Translations under genes and position numbers: made by a program
Notes under the pieces: generated by a model
Told to the model about the DNA's origin: nothing
Database searches by the model: none
Seen by the model: the letters and a program-made list of their open reading frames with translations, nothing else
Shown here: positions 7,650 through 16,137 of the stretch, one piece after another
How positions within the stretch are numbered: position 1 is the first letter of the stretch
Layout: each line of letters begins with the position of its first letter
DNA from: Armatimonadota bacterium
GTDB taxonomy: Bacteria; Armatimonadota; JAAZEB01
Direction of reading: 5' to 3'
Length of the DNA stretch: 27,597 nt
NCBI GenBank assembly: GCA_012841485.1
Contig: DUUU01000342.1
Location: 1-27,597, forward strand

Positions 7650-8714
7650 CTACTCCGCCTCGGGATACGACCCCAGCACCTTCACGAACTGCACTTCCTG
7701 CTCCAGGTGGCGCAGTGCCTTCTGGACGTGTGGGTCGCGACAATGGCCCTGGAAGTCAACGAAGAAGATGTACTCCCACGGGGTGCGCTTGCTCGGGCGC
7801 GATTCGATCATCGTCAGGTTCACGTCGTACTTATCAAAGATCGCGAGAGCCCGGAAGAGCGAGCCGGCGCGGTGCTTCACCGACATCAAGACGGACGTCT
7901 TATCGTGCCCGCTCGGTGGGGTCTCCGTGTGCCCGACGACGAGGAAACGGGTGCGGTTGTAGGGCGAGTCCTCGATGTGCTCCTGCAGGATGCGCAGGTG
8001 ATACAGCTCGGCAGCCATGGTGTTGGCAATCGCCGCGGTGGCGGGGTTCTCGGCGGCAAGCTGCGCCGCGCGCGACGTGGTGGCCACCTCGCAGATCTCC
8101 ACGCCCGGCATGTGGTGCTCCAGCCACTTGCGGCACTGGGCCAGCGGCTGCGCGCCGGTATACACCCGGCCAACCTCATCCAGCGATGCCGCCAACGATA
8201 GGAGGTTGTGCGCGATCTCCACGTACACCTCCGCGCAGATCACCAGATCGGACTCGCTGAAGGTATCCAAGGTATACTCGACGATTCCCTCTGTAGAGTT
8301 CTCGATGGGCACCACGCCATAGTCTGCCTGCCGCTTGCTCACGGTGGCAAAGACATCCGAGACAGACTCGCGGGCGAGATACTCGGTGAGCGAGCCAAAG
8401 CGCTGGAGGCTGGCCACGTGGGTAAAGCTGGCGGGCGGCCCCCAATAGGCGACGCGAAGAGGCTTCTCCAGCGCCCGGCATGCGGAGATGATCTCGCGGT
8501 AGATGGCGCGCACCGCGGCTTCAGGCAAGGGGCCGTCGTTCCTGTGCAGCAACCCCTGGATCACCTGTTTCTCGCGGGTGGGGGCAAAGAAGCTCTCCGT
8601 GCGATCTGCTTTCCGGTGTCCGATCTCCATCGCCAGACGGGCGCGCTCGTTCAACAGCGAAAGCACCTCCGCGTCGATGGCATCGATGCGGGCGCGTAGG
8701 TCTTGGATCGTCAT
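7650..8714 (-). CDS. pheA: bifunctional chorismate mutase / prephenate dehydratase
   Basis: P-protein of phenylalanine synthesis, converting chorismate to prephenate and then phenylpyruvate; 354 residues. The N-terminal AroQ helix bundle (about 1-90) starts IQDLRARIDAIDAEVLSLLNERA. The prephenate dehydratase domain (about 95-270) begins RVAYWGPPASFTHVA and contains the catalytic NRTRF (T255). The C-terminal ACT domain has GSLFRAL and the phenylalanine-binding ESRPSK (304-309), so feedback inhibition by phenylalanine is likely. The ATG at 8714 has GGAG 6-7 nt upstream; an in-frame ATG at 8756 lacks one. A TATAAT with extended TG lies about 60 nt upstream on the minus strand. It ends 20 bp from the convergent barrel-like gene and is divergent from accD. 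Confidence 0.95.
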   Translation of the reverse strand: MTIQDLRARIDAIDAEVLSLLNERARLAMEIGHRKADRTESFFAPTREKQVIQGLLHRNDGPLPEAAVRAIYREIISACRALEKPLRVAYWGPPASFTHVASLQRFGSLTEYLARESVSDVFATVSKRQADYGVVPIENSTEGIVEYTLDTFSESDLVICAEVYVEIAHNLLSLAASLDEVGRVYTGAQPLAQCRKWLEHHMPGVEICEVATTSRAAQLAAENPATAAIANTMAAELYHLRILQEHIEDSPYNRTRFLVVGHTETPPSGHDKTSVLMSVKHRAGSLFRALAIFDKYDVNLTMIESRPSKRTPWEYIFFVDFQGHCRDPHVQKALRHLEQEVQFVKVLGSYPEAE

Positions 8715-8771
8715 GCGGGTCTCCTCGAAACAAAGGGGTGGTCTTCTGCCATCCAAAGATCAGGCACCTCC

Positions 8772-8780
8772 ATTATATCA
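8772..8780 (-). promoter_or_regulatory. extended -10 promoter of pheA
   Basis: Read on the minus strand the site is TGATATAAT, a perfect -10 hexamer with the TGn extension. The -35 region at 17 nt is poor, as is usual for extended -10 promoters. The predicted start near 8765 gives a leader of about 50 nt before the pheA ATG. Confidence 0.6.
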
Positions 8781-8910
8781 TGCCAGGAAAGGAAAAGGAA
8801 ACCCGGGCGCGCAGGTCGTATATGGGATCCGTATACATCGCAAATCAGAAACTCTACATCTGCACCACAGTTCCGGATCTCACCCGGCTAGTGCCCAGGA
8901 GGAAGTGTGC

Positions 8911-9804
8911 ATGGCACCTAATGGTTGGTTCCACCGTTACCCCAGGATCAAAGGGGGCGGCGAGCCCAAGGCCCAACATGTTCCGGAAGGCATCTTCGAG
9001 AAGTGTCCAAAATGCGGCGAGGCGCTGCTGGTCAAGGAGCTGGAGAAGAACCTGAAGGTGTGCCGCAAGTGCGGCTACCATTTCCGGCTGAGTGTGCGGG
9101 AGCGGATCGAGCTCCTCACCGATCCCGGGAGCTTTCAGGAGATCGCCACCGGGTTGGCGAGCGTGGATATTCTCGAGTTTCCCGAGTACCCGGAGAAGCT
9201 GGCGAAGGGCCGCGCGAATACGGGCTTGAATGATGGCATGGTGATCGGGAGCGCGCGCATCGCCGGGTGGCCGGTCCTCCTTGGGGTGGCAGACTTCCGC
9301 TTCATGGGTGGAAGCATGGGTTCGGTGTATGGCGAGCGCGTGACGCGTGCCCTGGAGGAGGCGCTGGAGCGGCGCGTGCCGGCGATCCTGGTCTGCGCCT
9401 CCGGCGGCGCGCGCATGCAGGAGGGCCTCGTTTCGCTCATGCAGATGGCGAAGACGAGCGCCGCAGTCGGGCGGTTGAACGAGGCGGGCGTTCCCTACAT
9501 CACGGTGCTCACGGATCCCACGACGGCGGGCGTCTTTGCCAGCTTCGCGTCGCTAGGCGACATCATCATTGCCGAGCCAGGCGCGCTGATGCGTTTCGCG
9601 GGCGAGCGCGTGGCGGCCCAGGCCGGCCCCGCCAAACAGCCGCCCCCAAACTTCCAGACGGCCGAGTTCTACCTGGAGCACGGCGCCATCGACCTGATCA
9701 TACACCGCAAGGATCTCCAGGATACCCTTTCGCGGATACTGACCTTCTGCTGCCACGGGCGATTGGCTCGCGAGGGCGGCGAGGCGTTGGCCGCGGTGCG
9801 TTGA
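8911..9804 (+). CDS. accD: acetyl-CoA carboxylase carboxyltransferase subunit beta
   Basis: The beta subunit of carboxyltransferase, which with AccA moves the carboxyl group from carboxybiotin to acetyl-CoA to make malonyl-CoA for fatty acids. It has 297 residues, near the usual length. The N-terminal zinc ribbon has Cys32, Cys35, Cys51 and Cys54 (CPKC...CRKC). The crotonase-fold domain follows, with DFRFMGGSMGSVYGERV and SGGARMQEG (164-172). The ATG at 8911 has AGGAGGAAG about 6 nt before it. The frame stays open far upstream, but that part overlaps pheA antisense and is not coding. accA follows after 78 nt. accB and accC are not in this window. Confidence 0.96.
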   Translation: MAPNGWFHRYPRIKGGGEPKAQHVPEGIFEKCPKCGEALLVKELEKNLKVCRKCGYHFRLSVRERIELLTDPGSFQEIATGLASVDILEFPEYPEKLAKGRANTGLNDGMVIGSARIAGWPVLLGVADFRFMGGSMGSVYGERVTRALEEALERRVPAILVCASGGARMQEGLVSLMQMAKTSAAVGRLNEAGVPYITVLTDPTTAGVFASFASLGDIIIAEPGALMRFAGERVAAQAGPAKQPPPNFQTAEFYLEHGAIDLIIHRKDLQDTLSRILTFCCHGRLAREGGEALAAVR

Positions 9805-9882
9805 GACTTCTCCGGAGGCATCCCGGAGGAGGCTTTGCCCCACGCGGGAGCTTTTCGGATCGGCCCGATGAGGAGTGTGGGT

Positions 9883-10854
9883 GTGGCCACTATACGCAAC
9901 CTTTTGGACTTTGAGAAGCCTCTGCACGAACTCGAGGAACAGGTAGAGGAGTTGAAGCGGTTCACGGCTGCGCAAGGGATTGATCGCAGTCAGGAGATCG
10001 CAGCGTTGGAGTCTCAGCTGAGGGCAGTCACTCAGAGAATCTACTCGCAGCTTGCCCCGTGGGACAAGGTGCAGCTGGCGCGCCATCCCGCACGGCCCTA
10101 CACGCTCGATTTCATCCGCATGATCTTCGACGACTTCCTCGAGCTGCACGGCGACCGTACCTATGGTGATGACCCGGCGATTGTCGGTGGACTGGCCGTG
10201 CTCAATGGCGAGCCCGTGATGGTGATCGGCCATCAGAAGGGCCGCGATATCAAGGAGCGGAGCCTGCGCAACTTCGGGAGCGCCCGGCCGGAGGGCTATC
10301 GCAAGGCCGTCCGCCTCCTCAAGCTGGCGCAGAAATCCGGCCGGCCCGTGGTCTCCTTCATCGATACCCCGGCAGCCGATTGCAGCGTCGGCGCCGAGGA
10401 GCGCGGGATCAGCGAGGCAATTGCGCGCAGCATGATGGAGATGTCTGGCATCCGCGTGCCAATCGTGGTGGCTATCACCGGCGAGGGCGGCAGCGGCGGC
10501 GCGATTGCCACGGCCGTAGGCGACCGCATCCTGATGCTGGAGCACGCCATCTACTCGGTGATCCCCCCGGAGGGGTGCGCCGCCATTCTCTGGCGCGATC
10601 CGGGGAAAGCCCCCCAGGCCGCCGCGGCGCTCAAGCTCACCGCCAAGGATGTGCACCGCCTGGGCATCGTAGACCGCGTCATCGCCGAGCCTCTCGGAGG
10701 GGCCCACCGCGATGCCTCTGGCGCAGCGCAGCTCCTGAAGCAGGCAATCGTCGAGAGCATGGATGAACTGCGCGGCCTCTCGGCCAGCGAGCTGCTTGAG
10801 CGGCGCTACAACAAGTTCCGCGGTATGGGCCGCTACCTGGAGGTGGCCGGCTGA
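9883..10854 (+). CDS. accA: acetyl-CoA carboxylase carboxyltransferase subunit alpha
   Basis: The alpha subunit of the acetyl-CoA carboxylase carboxyltransferase, 323 residues, partner of AccD. It opens with NLLDFEKPLHELEEQVEEL, the usual helical N-terminus. It continues with HPARPYTLDFIRMIFDDFLELHGDR, GHQKGRD, the FIDTPAA region and GEGGSGGAIA (200-209), whose glycines form the oxyanion pocket. I prefer the GTG at 9883, with AGGAG at 9871-9875 (7 nt). An ATG at 9868 and a TTG at 9835 (behind GGAGGAGG) are in-frame alternatives that would add 5 or 16 residues. A small inverted repeat (CTCCGG/CCGGAG, about 9810-9828) lies between accD and the TTG. It is co-transcribed with accD. Its stop is only 4 bp from the convergent HerA-like gene. 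Confidence 0.95.
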   Translation: MATIRNLLDFEKPLHELEEQVEELKRFTAAQGIDRSQEIAALESQLRAVTQRIYSQLAPWDKVQLARHPARPYTLDFIRMIFDDFLELHGDRTYGDDPAIVGGLAVLNGEPVMVIGHQKGRDIKERSLRNFGSARPEGYRKAVRLLKLAQKSGRPVVSFIDTPAADCSVGAEERGISEAIARSMMEMSGIRVPIVVAITGEGGSGGAIATAVGDRILMLEHAIYSVIPPEGCAAILWRDPGKAPQAAAALKLTAKDVHRLGIVDRVIAEPLGGAHRDASGAAQLLKQAIVESMDELRGLSASELLERRYNKFRGMGRYLEVAG

Positions 10855-10858
10855 TCGC

Positions 10859-12799
10859 TTAGTCGCCACGCCCCGTTTCGGCCCGGACGCCGGATTTGAA
10901 CACCTGCCAGAGGCTGATGATGCCGCGCGGGTTGTACTTCCGGCGCACGTACTCCAGGATGCGCTGGATCGCCTCATCATCCAGCGCATCCAGCCTCCGG
11001 CGCATCTCCTCCACGGGAATCTCCGCCGAGGGATCCAGCGCCTTCAGCTCGTCGAAGACGCGCTCGATGGAGTTCGAACGCCGCTGCGGCCACAGCGTGA
11101 GACCATCCTTGCCGCGCAGAACGGGCGGCACGGGGAAGCGCACCCAGATCGGCTGCTTGAAGTGCGGGTGGCGCAGGAGCAGCTCACCCTTCTCCAATGA
11201 GAGCAGCTTCTCCTTGACCGTCTCGGAGAACATCCGGTAAGGCGGTTCGATGATCTCCTCGGCATCCATGCGCCCATAGAGCGAGGTCGCCGTGTTGCCG
11301 ATCACCTCGGCATCGACCTTCGAGCGGAACTGCTGGGCGCCGAAGAGCACAAACCCGATGTAGCGCCCCCGGGCGGAGATCTCCACGAGCCCGCGCTTCA
11401 GAGGCGTCTCGCCCTGCCTGGGCGCGAACTTGTTCAGCTCATCCACAAAGACGATGACATGCTCGACCGGCAGCTCGTCGCGCTCCTTCAACCGGCTGAG
11501 CCGCCCGATCACCTTCTGGAAGACCAGGTCTTGCGCCGTCGTGCCGATCCCGGAGACGTCGATCACGAAGATGTCGCGGTCCTGGAGCTGCTCCAGGGGA
11601 ATATCATCGCCCTGGCTGACGCGCCCCCGGGTGATCAATCCGGGGCAGCGAGAGGGAATGTTTACCAGACGGTTTCGCATCTTGCGCAGGGTTGCCAGGT
11701 GGTGGCTATGGTACTGGCTGACGTCGCGATCCTCCAGATCCTCGATGATCGTGTTGAGCTTGAGCTCCAACTCGTCAAACGAGAGGACTTCCTCTTTCTG
11801 CACCCAGCGGTCGCGAACAAAGGCGAGAAACGCATCGGCCTTCTCATCCATATCGTCGCGGCCGACCAGCGAGCGGATATCGCCGATCACATCCTTGAGG
11901 CCCCAGACGAAGGGCCGGACGTTGCCACACACCTCGGGGTGAGTGCGCGTGGTGTTGAGAGCCTGTCCGTCGGCCTTGTAGGGCGCGAAGACGCGCACCT
12001 GCTCGAAAGGCGTGGGCGGAAGGCCGAGCGCCTCGTACATTCGGAGTTGCTCTTCGGGCATCACCTTCACGCCATGCGCCTCGTAGCGCGCCTGGAGCGC
12101 CGGGTCGGTGGGGATGTTTGGCTTGTCCAGGAAGAGCAGGTCGGGGCCCTTCACATTGAAGCAGACCACGGCGATGCTGCGCCGCGAGTGGGCGAAGAGC
12201 GAGCGGAGCAGAAACTCGATGTAGGAGGTCTTCGTCGCCAGACCGGAGACGCCGGTGACGTTCAGGTGCGCTCCCTCCATGCCGAGGAGAAACTCTTCGT
12301 CGATATGGATGGGAGTGGTGGAGCCATCGCTGTTTGAGAAGAGCCCGGCCGGGATGCGCCGTTCCGGGTCGATGCGGTCGGCATACATGGCGAACTCGAT
12401 CCCCCGGGGCGTGGGGAAATAGACGTTCCCCGGCGGCGTCGGGCGCATGCGCTCGGACCAGCTCTGCGCGATGGGATCCCGTACCAGCGTGCGGAGCACC
12501 TTCGCCTTGAAGACGAGGACATCCGGGGGGGCCGTCGGCGCGTCGGTGGTCACATCGCCGAAATCGTGGGCGATGTAGTCGTCCATGAAGGAGTGAAGAT
12601 CGGAGTAGCGCTGCGGCTCATCGAGAAGGCCGAAAGTCATCCCCTCGTGGCTGGTCGCGACGACGATAGAGCCGACCTCAATCGCGAGGTTATCACTGCG
12701 CGTCCAGAAGTAGAACTCAGCGGCGGTGGCGGGGCGCGACTCAGTGGCCACCACCTTCCCGATTACTCCGGGCTTGATGTAGAGATTGGGATCGTCCAT
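10859..12799 (-). CDS. HerA-like ATPase (DUF87/AAA, FtsK-HerA superfamily)
   Basis: A 646-residue cytosolic P-loop protein. The N-terminal HAS-barrel-like part (about 1-70) reads IKPGVIGKVVATESRPATAAEFYFW. A nucleotide-binding core follows, with GVSGLATKTSY (183-193, K190) as P-loop and HVIVFVDELNKFAP as Walker B (D453/E454). Then come GLVEISARGRYIGFVLFGAQQFRS (sensor/arginine-finger region) and a C-terminal helical tail. HerA proteins are hexameric DNA translocases often paired with NurA nuclease, but no nurA is seen here. The P-loop lacks the usual GSGKS: Thr precedes the Lys and the loop seems one residue longer. The ATG at 12799 is chosen because the family-like sequence begins there; an ATG at 12826 is possible, and neither has a strong Shine-Dalgarno. 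The substrate could be DNA, but this is inferred from the fold. Confidence 0.85.
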   Translation of the reverse strand: MDDPNLYIKPGVIGKVVATESRPATAAEFYFWTRSDNLAIEVGSIVVATSHEGMTFGLLDEPQRYSDLHSFMDDYIAHDFGDVTTDAPTAPPDVLVFKAKVLRTLVRDPIAQSWSERMRPTPPGNVYFPTPRGIEFAMYADRIDPERRIPAGLFSNSDGSTTPIHIDEEFLLGMEGAHLNVTGVSGLATKTSYIEFLLRSLFAHSRRSIAVVCFNVKGPDLLFLDKPNIPTDPALQARYEAHGVKVMPEEQLRMYEALGLPPTPFEQVRVFAPYKADGQALNTTRTHPEVCGNVRPFVWGLKDVIGDIRSLVGRDDMDEKADAFLAFVRDRWVQKEEVLSFDELELKLNTIIEDLEDRDVSQYHSHHLATLRKMRNRLVNIPSRCPGLITRGRVSQGDDIPLEQLQDRDIFVIDVSGIGTTAQDLVFQKVIGRLSRLKERDELPVEHVIVFVDELNKFAPRQGETPLKRGLVEISARGRYIGFVLFGAQQFRSKVDAEVIGNTATSLYGRMDAEEIIEPPYRMFSETVKEKLLSLEKGELLLRHPHFKQPIWVRFPVPPVLRGKDGLTLWPQRRSNSIERVFDELKALDPSAEIPVEEMRRRLDALDDEAIQRILEYVRRKYNPRGIISLWQVFKSGVRAETGRGD

Positions 12800-13143
12800 G
12801 TGGGTTTGCCTGGGTCTCCTGGGCATTCGCTCGGACTACAGAGCGTTCGATGGGCGCGGCGGCACCATGTAAAGCGGTTCGCCGGAAGCCGGCTGCCCTC
12901 CTGCCGTCGCTTGAGCGGTACCGATAGTGGCGGGACCGGCAACCTGCAGGCGCCGGCGACGATACCACGGATGGACAGGACGGACGCGGGCCTTGGGGAT
13001 GCTCCCATTTACCTGTGTCCATCTGCGTCATCTGCGGATAGCGAGATGCCCGCTTTCAGGGGAAGGGAGAGGCTTCTCCTCTCACGAACTCCCGAATGGC
13101 GCGGTTCCCCGGGAAGGCGCGCCAGGGAGCGAGGAGAGAGGCG
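12800..13143. other. 344-bp intergenic region between divergent genes
   Basis: I see no gene here. It should carry the promoters of the HerA-like gene (-) and the dehydrogenase (+), but no convincing -35/-10 pair stands out. It contains the short 9-nt-period repeat at 13012-13038. The last 15 nt hold the ribosome site GAGGAGAGAG of the dehydrogenase. Confidence 0.5.
13012..13038. repeat. three imperfect copies of a 9-nt unit
   Basis: The stretch can be cut into CCTGTGTCC, ATCTGCGTC and ATCTGCGGA, a 9-nt period with 2-3 differences between neighbours. Similar ATCTGYGTC-rich pieces are familiar as dispersed intergenic repeats in several environmental bacteria (from memory, not searched). Only one copy occurs in this window. 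Confidence 0.45.
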
Positions 13144-14133
13144 ATGCGGGCAGTGAAGTTCCTCGGGCGGGAGCGGGTGTCCGTCCGGGAGTATCCGAAC
13201 CCCGAGCCCCAGGAGGGGCAGGTGGTGGTCAGAATCCGTGCCTCGGCACTGTGCGGCAGTGAGCTGCACGCCTACCGCGGCGAGCAGGCGCTGGAGTCTA
13301 ACCCGGGCCACGAGCCCGCGGGCATCATCGTGGATGCGTCGCGTTCACGCCGGTGGCGCAAGGGCGATCGGGTGGGCATCCACGCGGTGTGGGGCTGCGG
13401 CACCTGCGATTGGTGCCTTCGCGGCGTGTTCACCTTCTGTGACCAGAAGCGCTTCTGCCCGGGCGCGCATGCCGAACTGATGGCGGTGCCGGACCACGCA
13501 TGCGTGCCCCTCCCGGAGGATCTCTCCTTCGCGGCGGGCGCGCTTCTCGCGGGTGATGGGTTGGGCGTGCCCTACCACACCAGCCGGCGGTTGCCAACTC
13601 GCGGAGGCGATACCGTCGCCGTGATCGGCTGTGGCCCCATCGGATTGGGCAGCGTGATGGTGCAGGCGTTCTTGGGCGCGCGCGTGATTGCCCTGGACCG
13701 CGTTCCGGATCGCCTTCGCATGGCGCGCGACCTGGGCGCGGCCGAAACGGTGAACGTGAGTGGCGCCGACCCGGTAGAGAGCCTGCGCGACCTGACGAGC
13801 GGGCGCCTGGCGGATGCCGTGATCGAGGCCAGCGGTCGTCCCGATGGCTTCGCCCTGGCGCTGAAGATCGTGGGCAAGGCGGGAACCGTGGCGTGCAACG
13901 GCGAGAACGCCGAGGTGAGCCTGCACGTGGGCACCGACCTGATCCGGCGCGACATCACCCTCTTCGGAAGCTGGTTCTACCACATCTGCGAGTATCCGGA
14001 GATGCTCGATCTGGTGCGCCGCGGCCTCGCCGTAGAGAAGTTGATCACCGCCCGCTATCCCCTGACGGAGGCGCAGGCGGCCTACGCCGCGTTCGTCAGG
14101 GGCGAGACCGCGAAGGTGATTTTGGAACCGTGA
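13144..14133 (+). CDS. zinc-dependent medium-chain alcohol/polyol dehydrogenase
   Basis: A 329-residue member of the MDR superfamily (sorbitol/threonine dehydrogenase type). Catalytic-zinc ligands are C37 (ALCGSELH) and the H56-E57 pair (GHEPAG). The structural-zinc lobe has four cysteines, C85, C88, C91 and C99 (C-x2-C-x2-C-x7-C). The Rossmann fold shows GCGPIG (162-167), with an acidic residue after the second strand (ALDRVPDR), suggesting NAD rather than NADP. The ATG at 13144 is preceded by AGGAG at 7 nt; an earlier ATG at 13096 has none. The substrate is probably a sugar alcohol or other secondary alcohol but cannot be read from sequence. It precedes the ceramidase-like gene by 120 nt in the same direction, so they may share a catabolic unit. 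Confidence 0.9.
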   Translation: MRAVKFLGRERVSVREYPNPEPQEGQVVVRIRASALCGSELHAYRGEQALESNPGHEPAGIIVDASRSRRWRKGDRVGIHAVWGCGTCDWCLRGVFTFCDQKRFCPGAHAELMAVPDHACVPLPEDLSFAAGALLAGDGLGVPYHTSRRLPTRGGDTVAVIGCGPIGLGSVMVQAFLGARVIALDRVPDRLRMARDLGAAETVNVSGADPVESLRDLTSGRLADAVIEASGRPDGFALALKIVGKAGTVACNGENAEVSLHVGTDLIRRDITLFGSWFYHICEYPEMLDLVRRGLAVEKLITARYPLTEAQAAYAAFVRGETAKVILEP

Positions 14134-14253
14134 GCAACGGAGAGGCTCGAATGCCGTGGCGATGGAGCAGGGGAGCGGCTGTCGGCGCCTCGGCGCGCCC
14201 GGCATCCCTCAGCGGGTTCTCGCCGTTTGCGTTGATAGATGAAGGAGCATCTG

Positions 14254-15564
14254 ATGCCTGAAAAAACCCTTCGTGCGGGAGCATCCCTGAGCAATATCAC
14301 GCCGGCCCTGGGGAGCGCCCTGAGCGGCTCGTTCCATCCGCGCTATGCCGATGACGTTGAGGATGATCTGCATGCCCGCGCGCTGGTCCTCGATAGCGCC
14401 GAGATGCGTCTGGCCCTGGTGGTGTGCGACCTGATCTGCCTGCCGCGCGCGGGCGTCGATGCCGCGAAGGCGCGGATCGCCGAGCGCTGTGGGATCGCGC
14501 CGGAGGCGGTGATGATCTCCTGCACGCACACCCACTCGGGTCCGGCCACGTGCGGCCTGCTGGGCACGGATGAGGTGCCTGGGTATGTGGATTTTGCCGT
14601 GCCCCGGATCGCCGACGCGGTGGAGCGCGCGTGCAGGCGCCTCGCCCCGGCCCGGGTGGCCTGGGGCGCCGGATGCGAGCCGGGTCTCGTCTTCAACCGC
14701 CGCTTCCGGATGAAGGATGGGAGCGTGCGCATGAATCCCGGCTACCAGCACCCCGATCTGGTCGAGCCGGTCGGGCCGACCGACCCCGAAGTGGGCGCGC
14801 TCTTCGTAGAGACACCCGAGGGCCGGCCCATCGCCGTGCTGGCAAACTATGCCCTCCACTACGTGGGCGGTGCGCCTGGCACGAGCATCTCGGCCGACTA
14901 CTTCGCGCGCTTCGGAAAGGCGCTGCAGCGCATGCGCGGAGAATCGTTCGTGGTCCTGCTGGGCAACGGCTGTTGCGGCGACGTCAACAACTGCAACTAT
15001 CGTGGCCCGGCGCCAACCCCGGCGCACCGCTGGGAGCGTGCCGACCGCGCGGCCAATCTGCTTGCCGCCGAGGTGATGAAGGTGTGGCAACGCGGCTCCT
15101 TCCGCCAGGAAGTGACGCTGGATTGCCGCCTGGAGGATGTGACCGCCGCGGTGCGCCAACCCGATGCCGAGACCCTGGCGAAGGCGCGCGCGATGCCCTC
15201 CAAGCCGGTGCCAGAGATGGATCGCGACGAGCTCTACCTGCGCGAGGCACTCATCCTGACGCAGGAGGCGCCCGAAGTCCGGACGCCGGTCCAGGCGCTG
15301 CGCGTTGGCGACCTGGGGATCGCGGCGCTCTCGGGGGAGGTCTTCTGCCAGTTCGGGCTCGACATCAAGGCGGCGTCCGGGTTTGAAACCACGATGGTGA
15401 TCGAGCTGGCGAATGACTACACCGGCTACATCCCGACGCTGGCGGCGTTCGAAGAAGGCGGCTATGAAACGTGGCTGGCGCGTTCCAGCAAGCTGGAGCC
15501 CGCCGCGGGCCCGCGCATGGCCGAGACGGCGATCCGCCTGCTCGCGGAGCTGCGCCCGGCGTGA
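14254..15564 (+). CDS. neutral/alkaline ceramidase-like hydrolase
   Basis: A 436-residue protein related to the N-terminal domain of neutral/alkaline non-lysosomal ceramidases, zinc amidases of a distinct fold. It has the early phrase GASLSNITPALG (ceramidases start with a similar ITP motif), then SCTHTHSGP (90-97, with zinc-ligand-like H92/H94). Next come NYALHYVGG (H202, cf. the second zinc His) and GNGCCGDVNNC (237-247), at the place of the ceramidase nucleophile loop. No signal peptide is seen, unlike secreted ceramidases. The AAGGAG at 14242-14247 sits 6 nt before the ATG at 14254, so the in-frame ATG at 14239 is excluded. Such short homologues are common next to sugar and lipid catabolic genes, and their true substrates are unknown. 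It may be an amidase or lactonase of small molecules rather than of ceramide. Confidence 0.75.
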   Translation: MPEKTLRAGASLSNITPALGSALSGSFHPRYADDVEDDLHARALVLDSAEMRLALVVCDLICLPRAGVDAAKARIAERCGIAPEAVMISCTHTHSGPATCGLLGTDEVPGYVDFAVPRIADAVERACRRLAPARVAWGAGCEPGLVFNRRFRMKDGSVRMNPGYQHPDLVEPVGPTDPEVGALFVETPEGRPIAVLANYALHYVGGAPGTSISADYFARFGKALQRMRGESFVVLLGNGCCGDVNNCNYRGPAPTPAHRWERADRAANLLAAEVMKVWQRGSFRQEVTLDCRLEDVTAAVRQPDAETLAKARAMPSKPVPEMDRDELYLREALILTQEAPEVRTPVQALRVGDLGIAALSGEVFCQFGLDIKAASGFETTMVIELANDYTGYIPTLAAFEEGGYETWLARSSKLEPAAGPRMAETAIRLLAELRPA

Positions 15565-15651
15565 GGTGGTTTCAGAGGAGGGCTTTGGCTGGCGAACCGC
15601 CCCTTATCTTGGCGGGCGCGTCGCCAGCCTGGCCCCGAGGAGGGCAGGAGA

Positions 15652-16137
15652 GTGATTGAGGAGGGCGTGATACGCGTGGCGACCCCGGAGGAGATGCGCG
15701 AGCTGGGCCGGCTCCTTGGCGAGGAGCTGCGTCCGGGCGACACAATCTGCCTGCGGGGCGACCTGGGCGCGGGGAAGACGACGCTGACCCAAGGGATTGC
15801 CGCCGGCATGGGCACGTCTGGGACGGTCGCGAGCCCCACTTTCACTCTCGTCCACGAGCACCCCGGCAAGGTGCCGCTTTTCCACATGGATGCCTACCGT
15901 CTCGACTCCTCTGAGGAGCTGTGGGACCTGGGCTTCGATGACTACCTGCGCGCCGGGGGCGTCGTCGTGATCGAGTGGGGCGAGCGCGTCTCGGAAGCCC
16001 TGCCGGACGAACGCCTCACCCTGATGTTGGCGCATGCTGGTGACGCGCGCCTGGTGAGCATCCAGGCGCATGGCGAACGCGCGAGAGAATTGGAGAGTGT
16101 CTTGAGGACGAAGTGGGGAGCGAGGGAGATCGCGTGA
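15652..16137 (+). CDS. tsaE: tRNA t6A threonylcarbamoyltransferase complex ATPase
   Basis: A 161-residue P-loop ATPase required with TsaB and TsaD for N6-threonylcarbamoyladenosine on ANN-decoding tRNAs. Walker A is GDLGAGKTT (36-44), SPTF lies at 61-64, HMDAYRL at 78-84 and IEWGER at 107-112 with E108 in the Walker B-like position. The GTG at 15652 has GAGGAGG at 15638-15644, 7 nt upstream. It overlaps tsaB by GTGA (16134-16137), so the two are translationally coupled. It lies 87 nt after the ceramidase-like gene and may be read through from it. Confidence 0.95.
   Translation: MIEEGVIRVATPEEMRELGRLLGEELRPGDTICLRGDLGAGKTTLTQGIAAGMGTSGTVASPTFTLVHEHPGKVPLFHMDAYRLDSSEELWDLGFDDYLRAGGVVVIEWGERVSEALPDERLTLMLAHAGDARLVSIQAHGERARELESVLRTKWGAREIA

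Noticed and set aside
6301..7743. 480-codon open frame on the minus strand
   Set aside because: It lies antisense to the exported barrel-like gene and crosses into pheA; low-complexity composition, no recognisable motif.
8503..8910. Upstream extension of accD
   Set aside because: It is antisense to pheA and contains no AccD-like sequence; AGGAGG before 8911 decides the start.
9553..10989. 478-codon open frame on the minus strand
   Set aside because: Antisense to accD-accA, whose identities are certain; a GC-bias artefact.
11065..11075. GTTCGAA as a tRNA T-loop
   Set aside because: It lies inside the HerA-like coding sequence, and no cloverleaf can be drawn around it.
11459..12337. 292-codon open frame on the plus strand
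   Set aside because: Antisense to the HerA-like gene, with no motif or Shine-Dalgarno.
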